This document shows, in pieces, positions 6,209-15,198 of a stretch of DNA of 43,630 bases (position 1 is its first letter; every line of letters begins with the position of its first letter). Position numbers and translations under genes: made by a program. The notes under the pieces are model-generated. The model made no database searches. It saw nothing but the letters and a program-made list of their open reading frames with translations, and had not been told where the DNA came from. The stretch lies in NCBI GenBank assembly GCA_910578405.1, contig CAJTQO010000031.1:1-43630 (forward strand), written 5' to 3'. Source of the stretch: an uncultured Lachnospiraceae bacterium. Its GTDB lineage: Bacteria; Bacillota; Clostridia; Lachnospirales; Lachnospiraceae.

Positions 6209-6577
6209 CTGGCTATAAATGTTGTGGTAAACCTGAGAGGTTCTGTGTCGCCTGTATTGCTGCCAGTTGTGCAAAGCGATATCTCGCCATTATGTAGCGC
6301 AATAATCATTTTTGCCTAACGTACATAATTTGCACCCGTATAGGGAATACGCCAGTAACTGTTGACCATACCACGCCCCTGGCGGCTTCAGTGGAAACGC
6401 TCAAACATGTACTGATTGCGCTGCCTGTAAACGCACAAAAATTAATGCAGTATGGCGTGTATCCATCCCTTACAGTGATTGGCACGTCGATTATGCTTAT
6501 TTTATTTGCGGTTAGTTCGTATTCCATAGAAAAAAGTTGAAGTATAAACTTTCTGCTTAAATTGCTGTTTATCTCAC
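5889..6577. repeat. Invertible tail-fibre segment bounded by 19-bp inverted repeats
   Basis: GTGAGATAAACAGCAATTT occurs perfectly at 5889-5907 and inverted at 6559-6577, within coding sequence and in the same codon phase in both copies. The 689-bp segment holds one C-terminus in use (minus strand) and one silent (plus strand). This is the layout of phase-variable phage tail fibres such as those switched by Gin or Cin. The repeat is not itself a palindrome and I see no small invertase gene in the window. Confidence 0.8.
6205..6309 (-). CDS. 34-residue ORF coupled to the fibre stop, perhaps its displaced tip
   Basis: ATG 6309 overlaps the stop of the fibre gene as ATGA, next to a run of five A. 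The product (MIIALHNGEISLCTTG, ending TTTFIAS) reads like the last strands of a beta-rich fibre tip. It also resembles the end of the silent alternative C-terminus (VTLRKHSNDITLR against IIALHNGEISLCT). A -1 slip at CAAAAATGA would join it to the fibre. It is either a separately translated tip subunit, a programmed frameshift extension, or the result of an indel. Confidence 0.5.
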   Translation of the reverse strand: MIIALHNGEISLCTTGSNTGDTEPLRFTTTFIAS

Positions 6578-7595
6578 TTATGCTTTGCATCAATCCACTA
6601 ATTTTATCATCCAGCATTTTTCCAACAATTGCATCCAAAGGCAATCCTGCATTTGTAGCCAGTAAGGTTTTAACGGTCTCCACCCACGTTCCATCCCCAC
6701 GTAAAAAAGCATTGTGTTTTCCTGCCGCCGGGGCTGGAACCAGCCCTGATCTTCCAGGGGCATTAGCAGTTGCGGCCAACATATTCCCATATGTCGTGTT
6801 ATTGTCTGGCGGCACATGCCATGCGCCATCGGATCTTAAATATCTGTTTGCAGTTCCTTTTGCAGGAGCTGGCACAAGCCCTTGCGCCCCGGCGGCATCC
6901 GCTGTTGCGCCTTTCATATCGGAATAGGTTGTATCCGTATTTTCCGGAGCGTACAAATCAAATGATTTCCCACTGATAATAATGGTTCCTATCTTCGTTC
7001 CACTTGTAAGCGCTTGCCTGAAGGAGACTGTATCAGCGCCATCGGCAACGCCACTTAATTTTGATGCGGCAGCGTTCCACCCATTGCGCTCGCTCTGCGT
7101 TATGTGTGCCGTCCCGTTAGACATATGCGCCTGCAACTCTAATTCACTCGCCTTAGCCCCAATCGCATTGTGGAGCGCCTCAACTACGGATTCATTGTCC
7201 TTTATTGCATCCGCAATCTCTCCCAGTGTATCCAGCGTATCGTCAGCCCCATTTACCAGCCTTGCAATCTCATGGTCTGTATAAGCGGCCGCTTGCTGGT
7301 ATGCGCCGTCAGTATACTCCTTTGCTTTCATCAGCGCATCCCTTGCGCTCCCTGCCTCATCCGCATGGACTTCCTCCGCAGTATAGTTGGGTTTGCTGTC
7401 TTGGCGCGCCCAATCCGCTATATCCGTTTTTTCCAACAAACGATTTGCAATTCGGTCTGCAAGCTCATCCAATAGTCGCTGTACCGTCGTTTCCTGAGAA
7501 CCTGTAATCCCATATGCGTCCAATGCCTTGGTTTCGTTTGCGGAGGATTTGGGGAAAAATGGCTGTCCACCTGCGTAAAGCTGATTCGATTCCAT
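6306..7595 (-). CDS. Tail fibre with switchable C-terminus
   Basis: 429 residues; the long receptor-binding appendage of the contractile tail. The N-terminal part attaches to the baseplate; the shaft holds LDTLGEIADAIKDNESVV and HITQSERNGWNAA, both common in Firmicutes phage fibres. At about 245-305 there are two copies of a unit built on QGLVPAPAKGTANRYLRSDG and SGLVPAPAAGKHNAFLRGDG. At about 346 the sequence ISEINSNL marks the inverted repeat, after which the last 84 residues are exchangeable with the plus-strand cassette at 5908-6208. It follows the collar-type fibre gene at 7609 in the late operon. Confidence 0.85.
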   Translation of the reverse strand: MESNQLYAGGQPFFPKSSANETKALDAYGITGSQETTVQRLLDELADRIANRLLEKTDIADWARQDSKPNYTAEEVHADEAGSARDALMKAKEYTDGAYQQAAAYTDHEIARLVNGADDTLDTLGEIADAIKDNESVVEALHNAIGAKASELELQAHMSNGTAHITQSERNGWNAAASKLSGVADGADTVSFRQALTSGTKIGTIIISGKSFDLYAPENTDTTYSDMKGATADAAGAQGLVPAPAKGTANRYLRSDGAWHVPPDNNTTYGNMLAATANAPGRSGLVPAPAAGKHNAFLRGDGTWVETVKTLLATNAGLPLDAIVGKMLDDKISGLMQSISEINSNLSRKFILQLFSMEYELTANKISIIDVPITVRDGYTPYCINFCAFTGSAISTCLSVSTEAARGVVWSTVTGVFPIRVQIMYVRQK

Positions 7596-7608
7596 ATACT
7601 TTCCTCCC

Positions 7609-8205
7609 TTAATACGGTAATTCGTCCACCACTAACCGTATTTCGTTTTCTTCCATTTTATTAGCTGTAACCCCTATTGTTACTTTTCCCCTGGCCAGCA
7701 TCCGTTCCGCAAATTCTTCAAACTCTTCACGCGAAATCAGGCTGTATGGGCTGATAATTGCTGTGACGTTCTCTACTTTTGATACCACAATGCACATTGT
7801 TATTTCAAAAAATTTACTTATAGCATTACTTTCGGAATAAATATATTGCGGATCGTCCCACATATCCAGATAGGCATACAAAATTTCCCCTTCGTCAGGG
7901 TCTTCCGCATACAGCCCCGCTTCCGTGGCCACAAATCCCTCTTCCGTCCCGATGGAACTAACCTGGCAGACAATAGACGCCATATTCTTATCAGGGGACG
8001 GAAAACATTTTGCAATATGTCCATTACGTTCATAAACAACAAGCCGTGTAAGGCTTTCCAGGTCTGTGCCCTCCTCCGCATGTCCGGAACCGATTTCAAC
8101 TTTTGTAAATGTCAGAGCATGTCCAGACGCTAACAGTTTGCTTATTAGCTGCATCCCCTTTTTTGTGATAATGGTTCCCTCTTCCCTTATTTCTTCTTTT
8201 TTCAT
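7609..8205 (-). CDS. Phage tail-collar fibre protein (DUF3751 type)
   Basis: 198 residues with the features of the tail-collar N-terminal family: a start region with TIITKKGMQLISKLLASG, then LTFTKVEIGSG and a mid-region with EAGLYAEDPDEGEILYAYL. Members link fibres to the baseplate of P2-like and related tails. It lies between tail protein I and the switchable fibre, the expected position. Confidence 0.85.
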   Translation of the reverse strand: MKKEEIREEGTIITKKGMQLISKLLASGHALTFTKVEIGSGHAEEGTDLESLTRLVVYERNGHIAKCFPSPDKNMASIVCQVSSIGTEEGFVATEAGLYAEDPDEGEILYAYLDMWDDPQYIYSESNAISKFFEITMCIVVSKVENVTAIISPYSLISREEFEEFAERMLARGKVTIGVTANKMEENEIRLVVDELPY

Positions 8206-8216
8206 CCTCTCTCCTT

Positions 8217-8969
8217 TTATCCTGCTGTCACCACAGCGCCTTCCTCCGTAGTGACAGCAAGTTTTTCACCTGATTCCGAGTGAATGTATACATTTGGCCT
8301 GTAAGCCTTTTTTACATATATAATCGTTCCTGTTCCGATATTTAAAGGGAGCCTGTAAGTAATCCTGCAATCTACAGCTTGCGACCCCAATCCCTTTTTT
8401 ACAAATTTTCCAGTCAACATTCCTCTGTAGACTGTTTCAAGAGCATTATAATATGCCCTGCGGAAAATCCTCATCCCTACCCCTGCCGCTTTTATGCGCA
8501 GTATCAGGTACGCAATTGTCCATGACAATCTCTTATGCGTCTCATCCAGATCCTCTTCTTCCACAAATAAAAAAATTTTGGCCGGAAACACTTCCTGAGC
8601 TTCCACACGTGTATTTTTTACATCAAACAGGATTGCCGCCGCATCAATTATCGTGTCAAGATTCCCCGCAGAAAGCATTGCCATTACCTTTACTTTAATC
8701 ATTACCCGGTATATGCCGTCCGGAGCCTTCCCCCTGTTTACCCCATAATTCGCCCCATACCGGTCAAGAACTTTCCCTTTGGCATTGTCAATGTTATCCC
8801 AAAGCATAATCTTTTCCATATGGCTTTCCGCAATCCCAAACCCCCATCCTGCCAGCGAAAGAGCTTTCCCTATATTGGTCTGCGGCGTTTCCCCTCGTTC
8901 CAGCCTTTTGACGTCTGTTCTGTTGTACGAACTTGTCAGCATCTTAACCATCAGGTATGTGTAATTCAC
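8217..8969 (-). CDS. Tail protein I-like baseplate protein (DUF2313/YmfQ type)
   Basis: 250 residues, probably a baseplate wedge component. The central part (NAKGKVLDRYGANYGVNRG) with its aromatic and glycine spacing is typical of the family that follows the J protein in P2- and Mu-like tails. ATG 8969 overlaps the stop of the J-like gene by 4 bp, so translation is coupled. Its neighbours, J upstream and collar fibre downstream, give the standard J-I-fibre order. Confidence 0.8.
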   Translation of the reverse strand: MNYTYLMVKMLTSSYNRTDVKRLERGETPQTNIGKALSLAGWGFGIAESHMEKIMLWDNIDNAKGKVLDRYGANYGVNRGKAPDGIYRVMIKVKVMAMLSAGNLDTIIDAAAILFDVKNTRVEAQEVFPAKIFLFVEEEDLDETHKRLSWTIAYLILRIKAAGVGMRIFRRAYYNALETVYRGMLTGKFVKKGLGSQAVDCRITYRLPLNIGTGTIIYVKKAYRPNVYIHSESGEKLAVTTEEGAVVTAG

Positions 8970-10150
8970 TTTATAATCACCACCTTGTCTTCTGCGGTAA
9001 CTGCCTTTTCCCGTACTCCTACCCTGATTTTTTCTCTCCCTAGCCCCTGCGTAGTCAGCCCGATCTGGAAGTCAAAGTCTACCACCCCTTTTACCTGCAT
9101 CAGAATTCCCGGTATCCCCTGATATGGGACGTCTTCTCCAATATCCAGCCCTCCACTGGCATCTCCTCCAATAAAATTTATCAGCGCCTCCTTTATACTG
9201 TCTTCCCCTTCGTATTCACTATTTGTTTCAAGGTTTGTAATCTTTATATAGATATTCTTTAAAACAGGTCTTGAAAAACATATATCTATCATTTGTTCGG
9301 ATTTCGTCAGCACTGGAACCCGACTGCTTCCGTTTGTCTGTATCCCCCCTGCCTTTTTATGGTATATGGTTTGTGCAATATCCTCATCCAGCCCTCCATA
9401 CACCACTGCTTCTATGCTGTGCGGCGGAAGCCCGTATATCGGATCTGGTATGTCCTTATCGTTTTCATAAACAAAAGCCGTATATACCCCTGGCACGTCT
9501 TGGAGAAGCGCAGCCCTTATTGCATCCGTATTTACGCCTCCCGCATAATCTACCGACTTATAATACCGTTCCCTGTATTCCGCATCCGTTTCCCGTTCCC
9601 TCCCGTTTATAATCGGGGCCTCATTATATACTGCCTTTATCCCCCGCACTGCTGCAGGATTCACTATTTTTATGACCGTCCCTGCATCCGTATTGTATTC
9701 TGTCCCTGTCTGCGCTGCCTGGATCAGAGCAAGAACCTTCCCGCTTTCCCCTATTTCCTCTTCCCTCATTACTGTATACTGCAACCCCCCGGGGGTGCTA
9801 AGCAGATATCCTTCCGGGATCAACGTCCCACACTCCCCCTCAATGGTTACATATCCTTTTGCCTTCCCTGCCGGAAGCAGATACAAACCTATCATCCTAC
9901 CAAGGTTGTACAAAGACGTCCCCTCTGACGTATCCACAAAACGGCTGTTATATACTTTTTCCATGATGCTGAATAATATATTAAGCATCCAGGCGTCCAG
10001 CCTTAAAATAATTCCCAATGGTGACCTGACAGTAAGGTTTATGCCATCCCCGAATAATTCCCTTGCCTTATATTCCAAGGCATTCATCAGTTGCACATAC
10101 TCTGGCCGGTAAAAGCCTTTTGGAGTCAGGCCCCATTCTTCATCCATCAT
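8966..10150 (-). CDS. Baseplate J-like protein
   Basis: 394 residues, the usual size for gpJ, a wedge protein that links gp25 and tail protein I in contractile baseplates. Recognisable stretches are TVRSPLGIILRLDAWM near the start, ETDAEYRERYYKSVDYAGGVNTDAIRAAL in the middle, and the long C-terminal beta region. The gene abuts the gp25-like gene at 10150 (shared base) and overlaps the next, within a tightly packed baseplate operon. Confidence 0.93.
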   Translation of the reverse strand: MMDEEWGLTPKGFYRPEYVQLMNALEYKARELFGDGINLTVRSPLGIILRLDAWMLNILFSIMEKVYNSRFVDTSEGTSLYNLGRMIGLYLLPAGKAKGYVTIEGECGTLIPEGYLLSTPGGLQYTVMREEEIGESGKVLALIQAAQTGTEYNTDAGTVIKIVNPAAVRGIKAVYNEAPIINGRERETDAEYRERYYKSVDYAGGVNTDAIRAALLQDVPGVYTAFVYENDKDIPDPIYGLPPHSIEAVVYGGLDEDIAQTIYHKKAGGIQTNGSSRVPVLTKSEQMIDICFSRPVLKNIYIKITNLETNSEYEGEDSIKEALINFIGGDASGGLDIGEDVPYQGIPGILMQVKGVVDFDFQIGLTTQGLGREKIRVGVREKAVTAEDKVVIIK

Positions 10151-10512
10151 TATGCATTCACCTCCATGCTCACTGTCCCACCATCCGATAGCCTGCCTTC
10201 AAATGACACGCATACCCTCCGTTCCCCCTTATCGGCAATTTCTATCTTTTCCACCTGCACTACTTTCTCTTCCTGAAAGACCGCTTCCCGTATCGTCTCC
10301 ACCCGCTCCTCTTCCCCCGATTCTTCCGAAAAAAACTTTCCATAATCTGTGCCATGCCCCGGCACCGGAAGGAAATCATTTTTCCATGCCGTAAGCGCCA
10401 TCCTGACATTCTGAGAAGTGGTATCATTCCCGTATATAGTCTTCATTATTCCACTTTCATCAAATACCAAATCGCATGTCTGTTCTCCTATTTCTAATGC
10501 CATGTTTTCCAT
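10150..10512 (-). CDS. gp25/gpW-like baseplate protein (DUF2634 type)
   Basis: 120 residues. The start (ALEIGEQTCDLVFDESG) and the helical centre (TSQNVRMALTAWKNDFLPVPGHGTDYG) match the small lysozyme-fold baseplate family that binds the sheath start and the J protein. ATG 10512 lies 8 nt after GCGGAG. The gene sits between spike and J, as in other Firmicutes myophages. Confidence 0.82.
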   Translation of the reverse strand: MENMALEIGEQTCDLVFDESGIMKTIYGNDTTSQNVRMALTAWKNDFLPVPGHGTDYGKFFSEESGEEERVETIREAVFQEEKVVQVEKIEIADKGERRVCVSFEGRLSDGGTVSMEVNA

Positions 10513-10517
10513 ATTGA

Positions 10518-11048
10518 CTACTCCGCAAGCAATACTGCTTTCCCATTCACTTTCAACCCGCCATTCAGTTCCATTTTTCCATGAATGACAATGCCCTCTT
10601 TCCCGACTGCCAGATAATTTTCTCCCGACCCTATTGCTATGGTTTCATCCGGCATTCCTTCTGCAAGGCGGCATCCGCACATGACGCCTCCTATAAATAT
10701 TCCGTCTTTCCCTGTATGGCATCCCATAGTCAAGGGTTCCGCTTCTCCTCCTGACACAAAAACATTATCGCTGTCATAATCCAAATAAACAATTAGCCCT
10801 ACATCCCCAGCCTTATACCATGGCCTTATAAAAAAATCCTTGCTTCCTAACATGGCAACCGGAACCTTCAGGATGGGAGGCCTGGACATAAACCTTTCTT
10901 CCCTTACAGCCATGACCAACGGTTTGACATCGGCCGTCATATCATCCGGATAGAATTCCATAACTTCTACCATATCCGCAACATGTATCTCTTCCGCAAA
11001 CTTTTTCTGCATTGCCTGCCTCACAGAATATTCCTTGGATTTTTTCAT
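10518..11048 (-). CDS. Baseplate spike protein (gp138-like)
   Basis: 176 residues from ATG 11048, chosen because AAGGAGG lies just upstream; an earlier in-frame start would overlap the hub gene. The N-terminal OB-like part (VMEFYPDDMTADVKPLV, then DVGLIVYLDYD) fits the gp138 family of membrane-piercing spikes. The C-terminal part is repetitive and glycine-rich (VGKEGIVIHGKMELNGG), as expected for a trimeric beta-helix tip. It would puncture the cell surface when the sheath contracts. Confidence 0.82.
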   Translation of the reverse strand: MKKSKEYSVRQAMQKKFAEEIHVADMVEVMEFYPDDMTADVKPLVMAVREERFMSRPPILKVPVAMLGSKDFFIRPWYKAGDVGLIVYLDYDSDNVFVSGGEAEPLTMGCHTGKDGIFIGGVMCGCRLAEGMPDETIAIGSGENYLAVGKEGIVIHGKMELNGGLKVNGKAVLLAE

Positions 11049-11058
11049 ATCCCCCTCC

Positions 11059-11913
11059 TTATCCTGCCGGCCTGATTTCAAGTTCCGTACACCATTCCCC
11101 ATCCGGCGATCCCCTGTGAACGCCGCTGACTACCTGATATATCCCGTTCCGCGCTCTCGACTGCACCCGGATAATATCCCCCGCGCCTATACGGTGGTTC
11201 AGCAAGCACTTGATTTTTATCGTTTCCCCCTTTTCGTCCTTTTCTTCTTTCGTACTCTGCGTCTCATCCGGCGTCATCACTAAAATTTCACTGTTATCCC
11301 CCTGTGAAGCAAGCAATCCGGTATAAGGGGTAAGCAATACTCCGCTATACACCGCTGCATCCGGGTCATTTATTACAATCCGGTTGTCGCGCACAAGCAT
11401 TCTGCTCCCACACTCCTCCGTGACTATTTTTTTCAGCAAATCTTTCATCTTCCCACTACATACTCTCCCTCTCGGATAAACCCGGTTTGTTTTAAGCTCA
11501 AACCGCCCAACCTCTACCCCGAATATATTTAGTAAATCCATCAGGATATTTTCCGCGTCGGCTCCCGGCATATAAGTCTTATTTATTTCCGTATTCAGCC
11601 ATTCCTGCAATATCGCAGTCGCTGATATTTCCACAATCCATTCTGTATCGTTAAGCTGGGCGGACGCCCCATTAATAATCCCGACAAAAATAACTCCCAC
11701 ATCATCTTCATATCCTGCATTCAATATGATGGGGAGGTTCTTCACAATTGATTTCCGTGTTGCCTCGCTCAGATTATGGATTTTAAATGACACGCTTTTA
11801 AGTTCTTCAGAATCATAAAATGGTATTTCAAATTCAAAGAAAAAACCGTCATCCATACTGTACCTGTTTGTCCCTATCTGCAGGGAAGCGCTCCTAATAA
11901 AAAACAGGCCCAT
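11059..11913 (-). CDS. Baseplate hub protein (XkdQ / gpD-like)
   Basis: About 284 residues from ATG 11913 (MGLFFIRSASLQIGTNRY), which follows GGAAGGAATAGGGGT. The protein has the beta-rich build of late-control D / gp27-like hubs: EFEIPFYDSEELKSVSFKI, KNLPIILNAGYEDDVG, and IGAGDIIRVQSRARNGIYQV near the end. The hub connects tail tube, tape measure and spike. It lies between the plug-like gene and the spike. Confidence 0.82.
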   Translation of the reverse strand: MGLFFIRSASLQIGTNRYSMDDGFFFEFEIPFYDSEELKSVSFKIHNLSEATRKSIVKNLPIILNAGYEDDVGVIFVGIINGASAQLNDTEWIVEISATAILQEWLNTEINKTYMPGADAENILMDLLNIFGVEVGRFELKTNRVYPRGRVCSGKMKDLLKKIVTEECGSRMLVRDNRIVINDPDAAVYSGVLLTPYTGLLASQGDNSEILVMTPDETQSTKEEKDEKGETIKIKCLLNHRIGAGDIIRVQSRARNGIYQVVSGVHRGSPDGEWCTELEIRPAG

Positions 11914-11917
11914 ACCC

Positions 11918-12265
11918 CTATTCCTTCCTTTCATGTAGATACAACTGCACCGTCTTCCCAAAATTCACTTTTGTCACCCTGTCTTCCTTTCCATGGATGC
12001 AATACGGGATGATTACCGGCCGGGGAAATCTTTCATCCTCCACGGTATTGAACATTGCCCTGCCATACAATATGGGATCCCCATAACATAGAATTTCCCC
12101 TGTTGCGGCAATCTTTAAGTCCGCGGTGTATAATTCTGCCTGTTCGTTATACTTTATAGTAAAAACAAATGTCCGATCCTTCAGTTTGATATGAAAATCA
12201 TAGGGAACCTTCTCCACGTCCACAGGTATATACTCTACCATGTGCGCTCCAACCATATCTCCCAT
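11918..12265 (-). CDS. Baseplate plug-like protein (DUF6983 type)
   Basis: 115 residues of beta-rich sequence (YDFHIKLKDRTFVFTIKYN, then LYTADLKIAATGEILCYG). Small proteins with this pattern lie directly before the hub in many Firmicutes contractile tails and are annotated as baseplate plugs. The 3-bp gap to the Dit-like gene and 4-bp gap to the hub indicate one translation unit. The family name is from recall, so moderate confidence. Confidence 0.6.
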   Translation of the reverse strand: MGDMVGAHMVEYIPVDVEKVPYDFHIKLKDRTFVFTIKYNEQAELYTADLKIAATGEILCYGDPILYGRAMFNTVEDERFPRPVIIPYCIHGKEDRVTKVNFGKTVQLYLHERKE

Positions 12266-12268
12266 CCC

Positions 12269-12838
12269 TTATCCCCTCACCCCGTTATAGCTTGCCGTTT
12301 TTCTTGCATTTGGCCCATTGTTGCTTTGCCTGTTGTAAGATCTCACATAATCCGCATAAGCGCTGGATGTTACGCTTTCCCTGGCTGCTGTGGTCAGGCC
12401 ACTTGACCTTATCCCCGCAATTCCATCCTGGCTGCTCATAAGTTTTACCCCTCCGATTTCCACATAACTGCTTGACGCGACAGTGACCTTTTGAAGCGTA
12501 GCTGAAAATGAGCATCCATCCCGGTTTCCCTTATCTGCATCCAGTTTTAAACTTATTATAATGAGATCAGACTTCCGAAACCTTCCCGCATATGTAACCA
12601 AATCTCTCTGTTTCCACATATTTTCCAAGGCTGCAGCCGCATCCATCCCACCGATGACCACTCCGTTTATCTGCAATTGCTCCGGGTTCTTATATACATG
12701 ATCTTCTATATTGCTCCCGTTTTCTATCGCATTGGATGTCATTTTACTGGATTTAGCTATGCTTTCTTTTTGTATTGTACCGCTGCCTGGTTCAAACCGG
12801 ACAGTCCCACACTTTCTTCCCAATAAAACATAAGCCAT
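12269..12838 (-). CDS. Dit-like tail protein
   Basis: 189 residues. The start (MAYVLLGRKCGTVRFEPGS) and the central region (PEQLQINGVVIGGMDAAAALENM, then LVTYAGRFRKSDLIIISL) fit the Dit-like N-terminal fold that follows the tape measure in Clostridia phages. It probably forms the ring joining tail tube and baseplate hub. The C-terminal 50 residues are polar and low in complexity. Confidence 0.72.
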   Translation of the reverse strand: MAYVLLGRKCGTVRFEPGSGTIQKESIAKSSKMTSNAIENGSNIEDHVYKNPEQLQINGVVIGGMDAAAALENMWKQRDLVTYAGRFRKSDLIIISLKLDADKGNRDGCSFSATLQKVTVASSSYVEIGGVKLMSSQDGIAGIRSSGLTTAARESVTSSAYADYVRSYNRQSNNGPNARKTASYNGVRG

Positions 12839-12847
12839 ACCGCCCCC

Positions 12848-14995
12848 CTATGCCAGCCCTTCCTGTATTGCCTGCCTTTCCAATCTTTTTTCCTCCATTT
12901 TACGGTACACCGCTTCGCTTACTCTCTCCGCAATTGGCTTTACTGCCTTTTCCAGTTCAGTAATCAGCCTCCCGTCCACTTCTCCTTCAACATTCATATT
13001 CAGTTCAACCCTTATGTCCGCTGCAGTTCCACCTGACATGTTTTCCACTAACAATCTGCTCTTATCCGCAGGTATAACTTTACTTCCTGATGGCAGTACG
13101 GCAATTTCACCGCCTCTCTCATTTATATAAGTCATTCCTCCTGCAAAATTTTCCGTCCCGTTCGCATTATGCGGAATGTCTGCGCCGGCTTTTTCTTCAC
13201 CGCTTCCAAAGAATCCGGCCACTTTTTCGATCACATCCCCGATCCCTCCCGCTACATATTCCACCACTTTCCCAAGAAACCCAGCCACTTTACTCAGGAT
13301 TGAGCCAATCTTTTCCAATACCGGTGAAATCAACTCCAATAATGGAGAAAGCGCCTGTAAGCCGGCTTCCAGTAAAGGAAGGAATGCATTCGCAATTTGT
13401 CCTATAACCGGCGCCAGCGGCATAATCACCGATTTAAACAATGTACCCACCGCCTGCGCAAACGGCGGTATCACTGTCTCTCCAATTTTAGATATCATTT
13501 TAGCCAAAGGCGGCAGGACTGCTTCGGCAAGTTTACCCATTGCCGTTACAACCGGCCCGATTGCTTTAGCCAGCGGCGGTAATGCCGTGGTCGTCAGGCC
13601 CATTATTACCCCGCCTATCGGTTCTGCGGCTGCAAACACTTGTGACAGCATGTCTGTAAAGGTCGGCAACGCCGTGCTTGCCATATCAACTAAAGCTGGA
13701 AGGGCTGCCCCTATACCCCCATTTCCCAAATAATCAATTATCTTTAATAACACCGGCTCTATTTTAGGCCACGCCCTCATCAGACTCCCAGTTATTTGGT
13801 CAAACATTGGAGACAATTTCTCTGATGCCTTTGCCCCAAAATCCGTTATAACCGCTTTTAGGCTTTTAATATTATTCGCATATCCCGTCTGCTCTTCTGC
13901 CGCCTGCCGCTGGATGAATGCACTGTTTTCAAGGAGCGCATTCATCCTGATTTGCGCAAGCTCCGCGTCCTCCATTTCCTCAATATTTCCGCCATAGCCC
14001 ATATTGAGCGCCGTCTGCTTTAATGTAACCTCATCAATCTGCACGCCATACTGGGAAAGCGCCGATATGTTTCCATTTATATAATCCTGCACTGCCGACA
14101 ATGCTTCGTTGTCGTCAATTTTCAGCGCCGCTCCCATATCATACGCAAAAGACGTTGTAATCTCCGATAACTGGTCTGCCGCTTTTCCGGTTATACCGAG
14201 TTCCTGGTACAACATCTTATTCGATATTAGAAAACTTTTTACTTCCGTCTCACTCCGTTTTACCGACGCCGAAAAGTTCTCCACCCATTCCCCGACTGCC
14301 GCATCATCAAAAACAACGTTGAATTGGGCTTTTACCTTCTGTGTTTCTTTCCCCGCTTCTATCAATGCCACACTCAGGTTCTTAACAGTCTCTACGCCTG
14401 CTTTTACTTTTTCAAAACCCTCCTTCAAAGCCGTCAGTTTTCCCGCAATACTACCAAGTGCATCCTTTATCCTGTTTCCTGCATCCTCACCGGCGGCGCC
14501 CATTTCGTTTAATCCATCCCCCGCTCTGCCGGCGTCAGCTCCCAGTTCTTCCGCCTCTGAACATGCCTCTTCCAACGCCGATACCATCCAATCCTTAATG
14601 GCCTGTACAGGATGTCTGATTGCCATACCGATCTTTCCTACGTCCGATACTGTCCGTCTTACAAAAGCATCCGCCCTTTTTGCCGCGTATTCTATCCCTC
14701 CGCTGACCCCCGCCTTTATCGCTTTCGGAAGCGAATTGCATTCTTTTAATGACTCCACCATGCTTCTTGCCACTGCAATGCCAAATGTCCCCGCCCTCTC
14801 CGCTGCAGAATGGAACCCATCAGCAGCGGCGCCTGCGCTTGCAGCAGCCTCGCTTCCAAGCCTTCCCAATTCATTTTCCGCTTCACCGACTGTCTCTATT
14901 ACGCTCTGTATGGCGTCCTGCATATCTTCTATATTCCCGACGGCATTTTCTGTTTGGAATTCTATTCCAACAGTTAGGTTTCTCTGATCTGCCAT
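12848..14995 (-). CDS. Tail tape measure protein
   Basis: About 715 residues; ATG 14995 follows GGGAGTAGG, while a GTG at 15001 lies too near it. The protein is long, alanine-rich and helical, with coiled-coil stretches (GNIEDMQDAIQSVIETVGE, then ENELGRLGSEAAASAG). A central apolar region (about 440-620) repeats APLAKAIGPVVTAMGKLAE-like units, as typical for tape measures. The C-terminal region has NERGGEIAVLPSGSKVIPA, a motif often found near the end of Firmicutes tape measures. It sets tail length and enters the cell with DNA. It follows the two tail-chaperone ORFs. Confidence 0.93.
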   Translation of the reverse strand: MADQRNLTVGIEFQTENAVGNIEDMQDAIQSVIETVGEAENELGRLGSEAAASAGAAADGFHSAAERAGTFGIAVARSMVESLKECNSLPKAIKAGVSGGIEYAAKRADAFVRRTVSDVGKIGMAIRHPVQAIKDWMVSALEEACSEAEELGADAGRAGDGLNEMGAAGEDAGNRIKDALGSIAGKLTALKEGFEKVKAGVETVKNLSVALIEAGKETQKVKAQFNVVFDDAAVGEWVENFSASVKRSETEVKSFLISNKMLYQELGITGKAADQLSEITTSFAYDMGAALKIDDNEALSAVQDYINGNISALSQYGVQIDEVTLKQTALNMGYGGNIEEMEDAELAQIRMNALLENSAFIQRQAAEEQTGYANNIKSLKAVITDFGAKASEKLSPMFDQITGSLMRAWPKIEPVLLKIIDYLGNGGIGAALPALVDMASTALPTFTDMLSQVFAAAEPIGGVIMGLTTTALPPLAKAIGPVVTAMGKLAEAVLPPLAKMISKIGETVIPPFAQAVGTLFKSVIMPLAPVIGQIANAFLPLLEAGLQALSPLLELISPVLEKIGSILSKVAGFLGKVVEYVAGGIGDVIEKVAGFFGSGEEKAGADIPHNANGTENFAGGMTYINERGGEIAVLPSGSKVIPADKSRLLVENMSGGTAADIRVELNMNVEGEVDGRLITELEKAVKPIAERVSEAVYRKMEEKRLERQAIQEGLA

Positions 14996-15029
14996 ATCCA
15001 CACCTACTCCCGAAAAAAGTTAAAATATT

Positions 15030-15197
15030 TTATGCCCTATTTTTCCGTCTTTCAATGAATTGTATTTTCGCCTCCCTCGCTTCATTAAATTCTGCAAGAT
15101 CCATATTTTTTAATTCCGTATAGGATATTCCTCCCCCGGAATATACCATTTCCCAGAATTCCACGTTCCGCCTTGCCCTTGTGACCGCAAGAGCCAT
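15030..15197 (-). CDS. Second tail assembly chaperone ORF
   Basis: 55 residues (MALAVTRARRNVEFWEMV and onward) directly upstream of the tape measure, the classical place of the second chaperone product. ATG 15197 lies just after the stop of the first ORF (TAG 15201-15199), with GGGAGA as possible ribosome binding site. Its frame is also open upstream into the first ORF as FLEGENS, in the +1 (or -2) frame. A frameshift fusion, as in lambda G/GT or Mu, is thus possible as well as separate initiation. No classical -1 slippery heptamer is visible. Confidence 0.7.
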   Translation of the reverse strand: MALAVTRARRNVEFWEMVYSGGGISYTELKNMDLAEFNEAREAKIQFIERRKNRA

Positions 15198-15198
15198 A

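Noticed and set aside
14109..14987. 292-residue open frame on the plus strand
   Set aside because: It is antisense to the tape measure gene, rich in Ser, Pro and Ala as expected of a complementary reading of an alanine-rich helix gene, and has no ribosome binding site.
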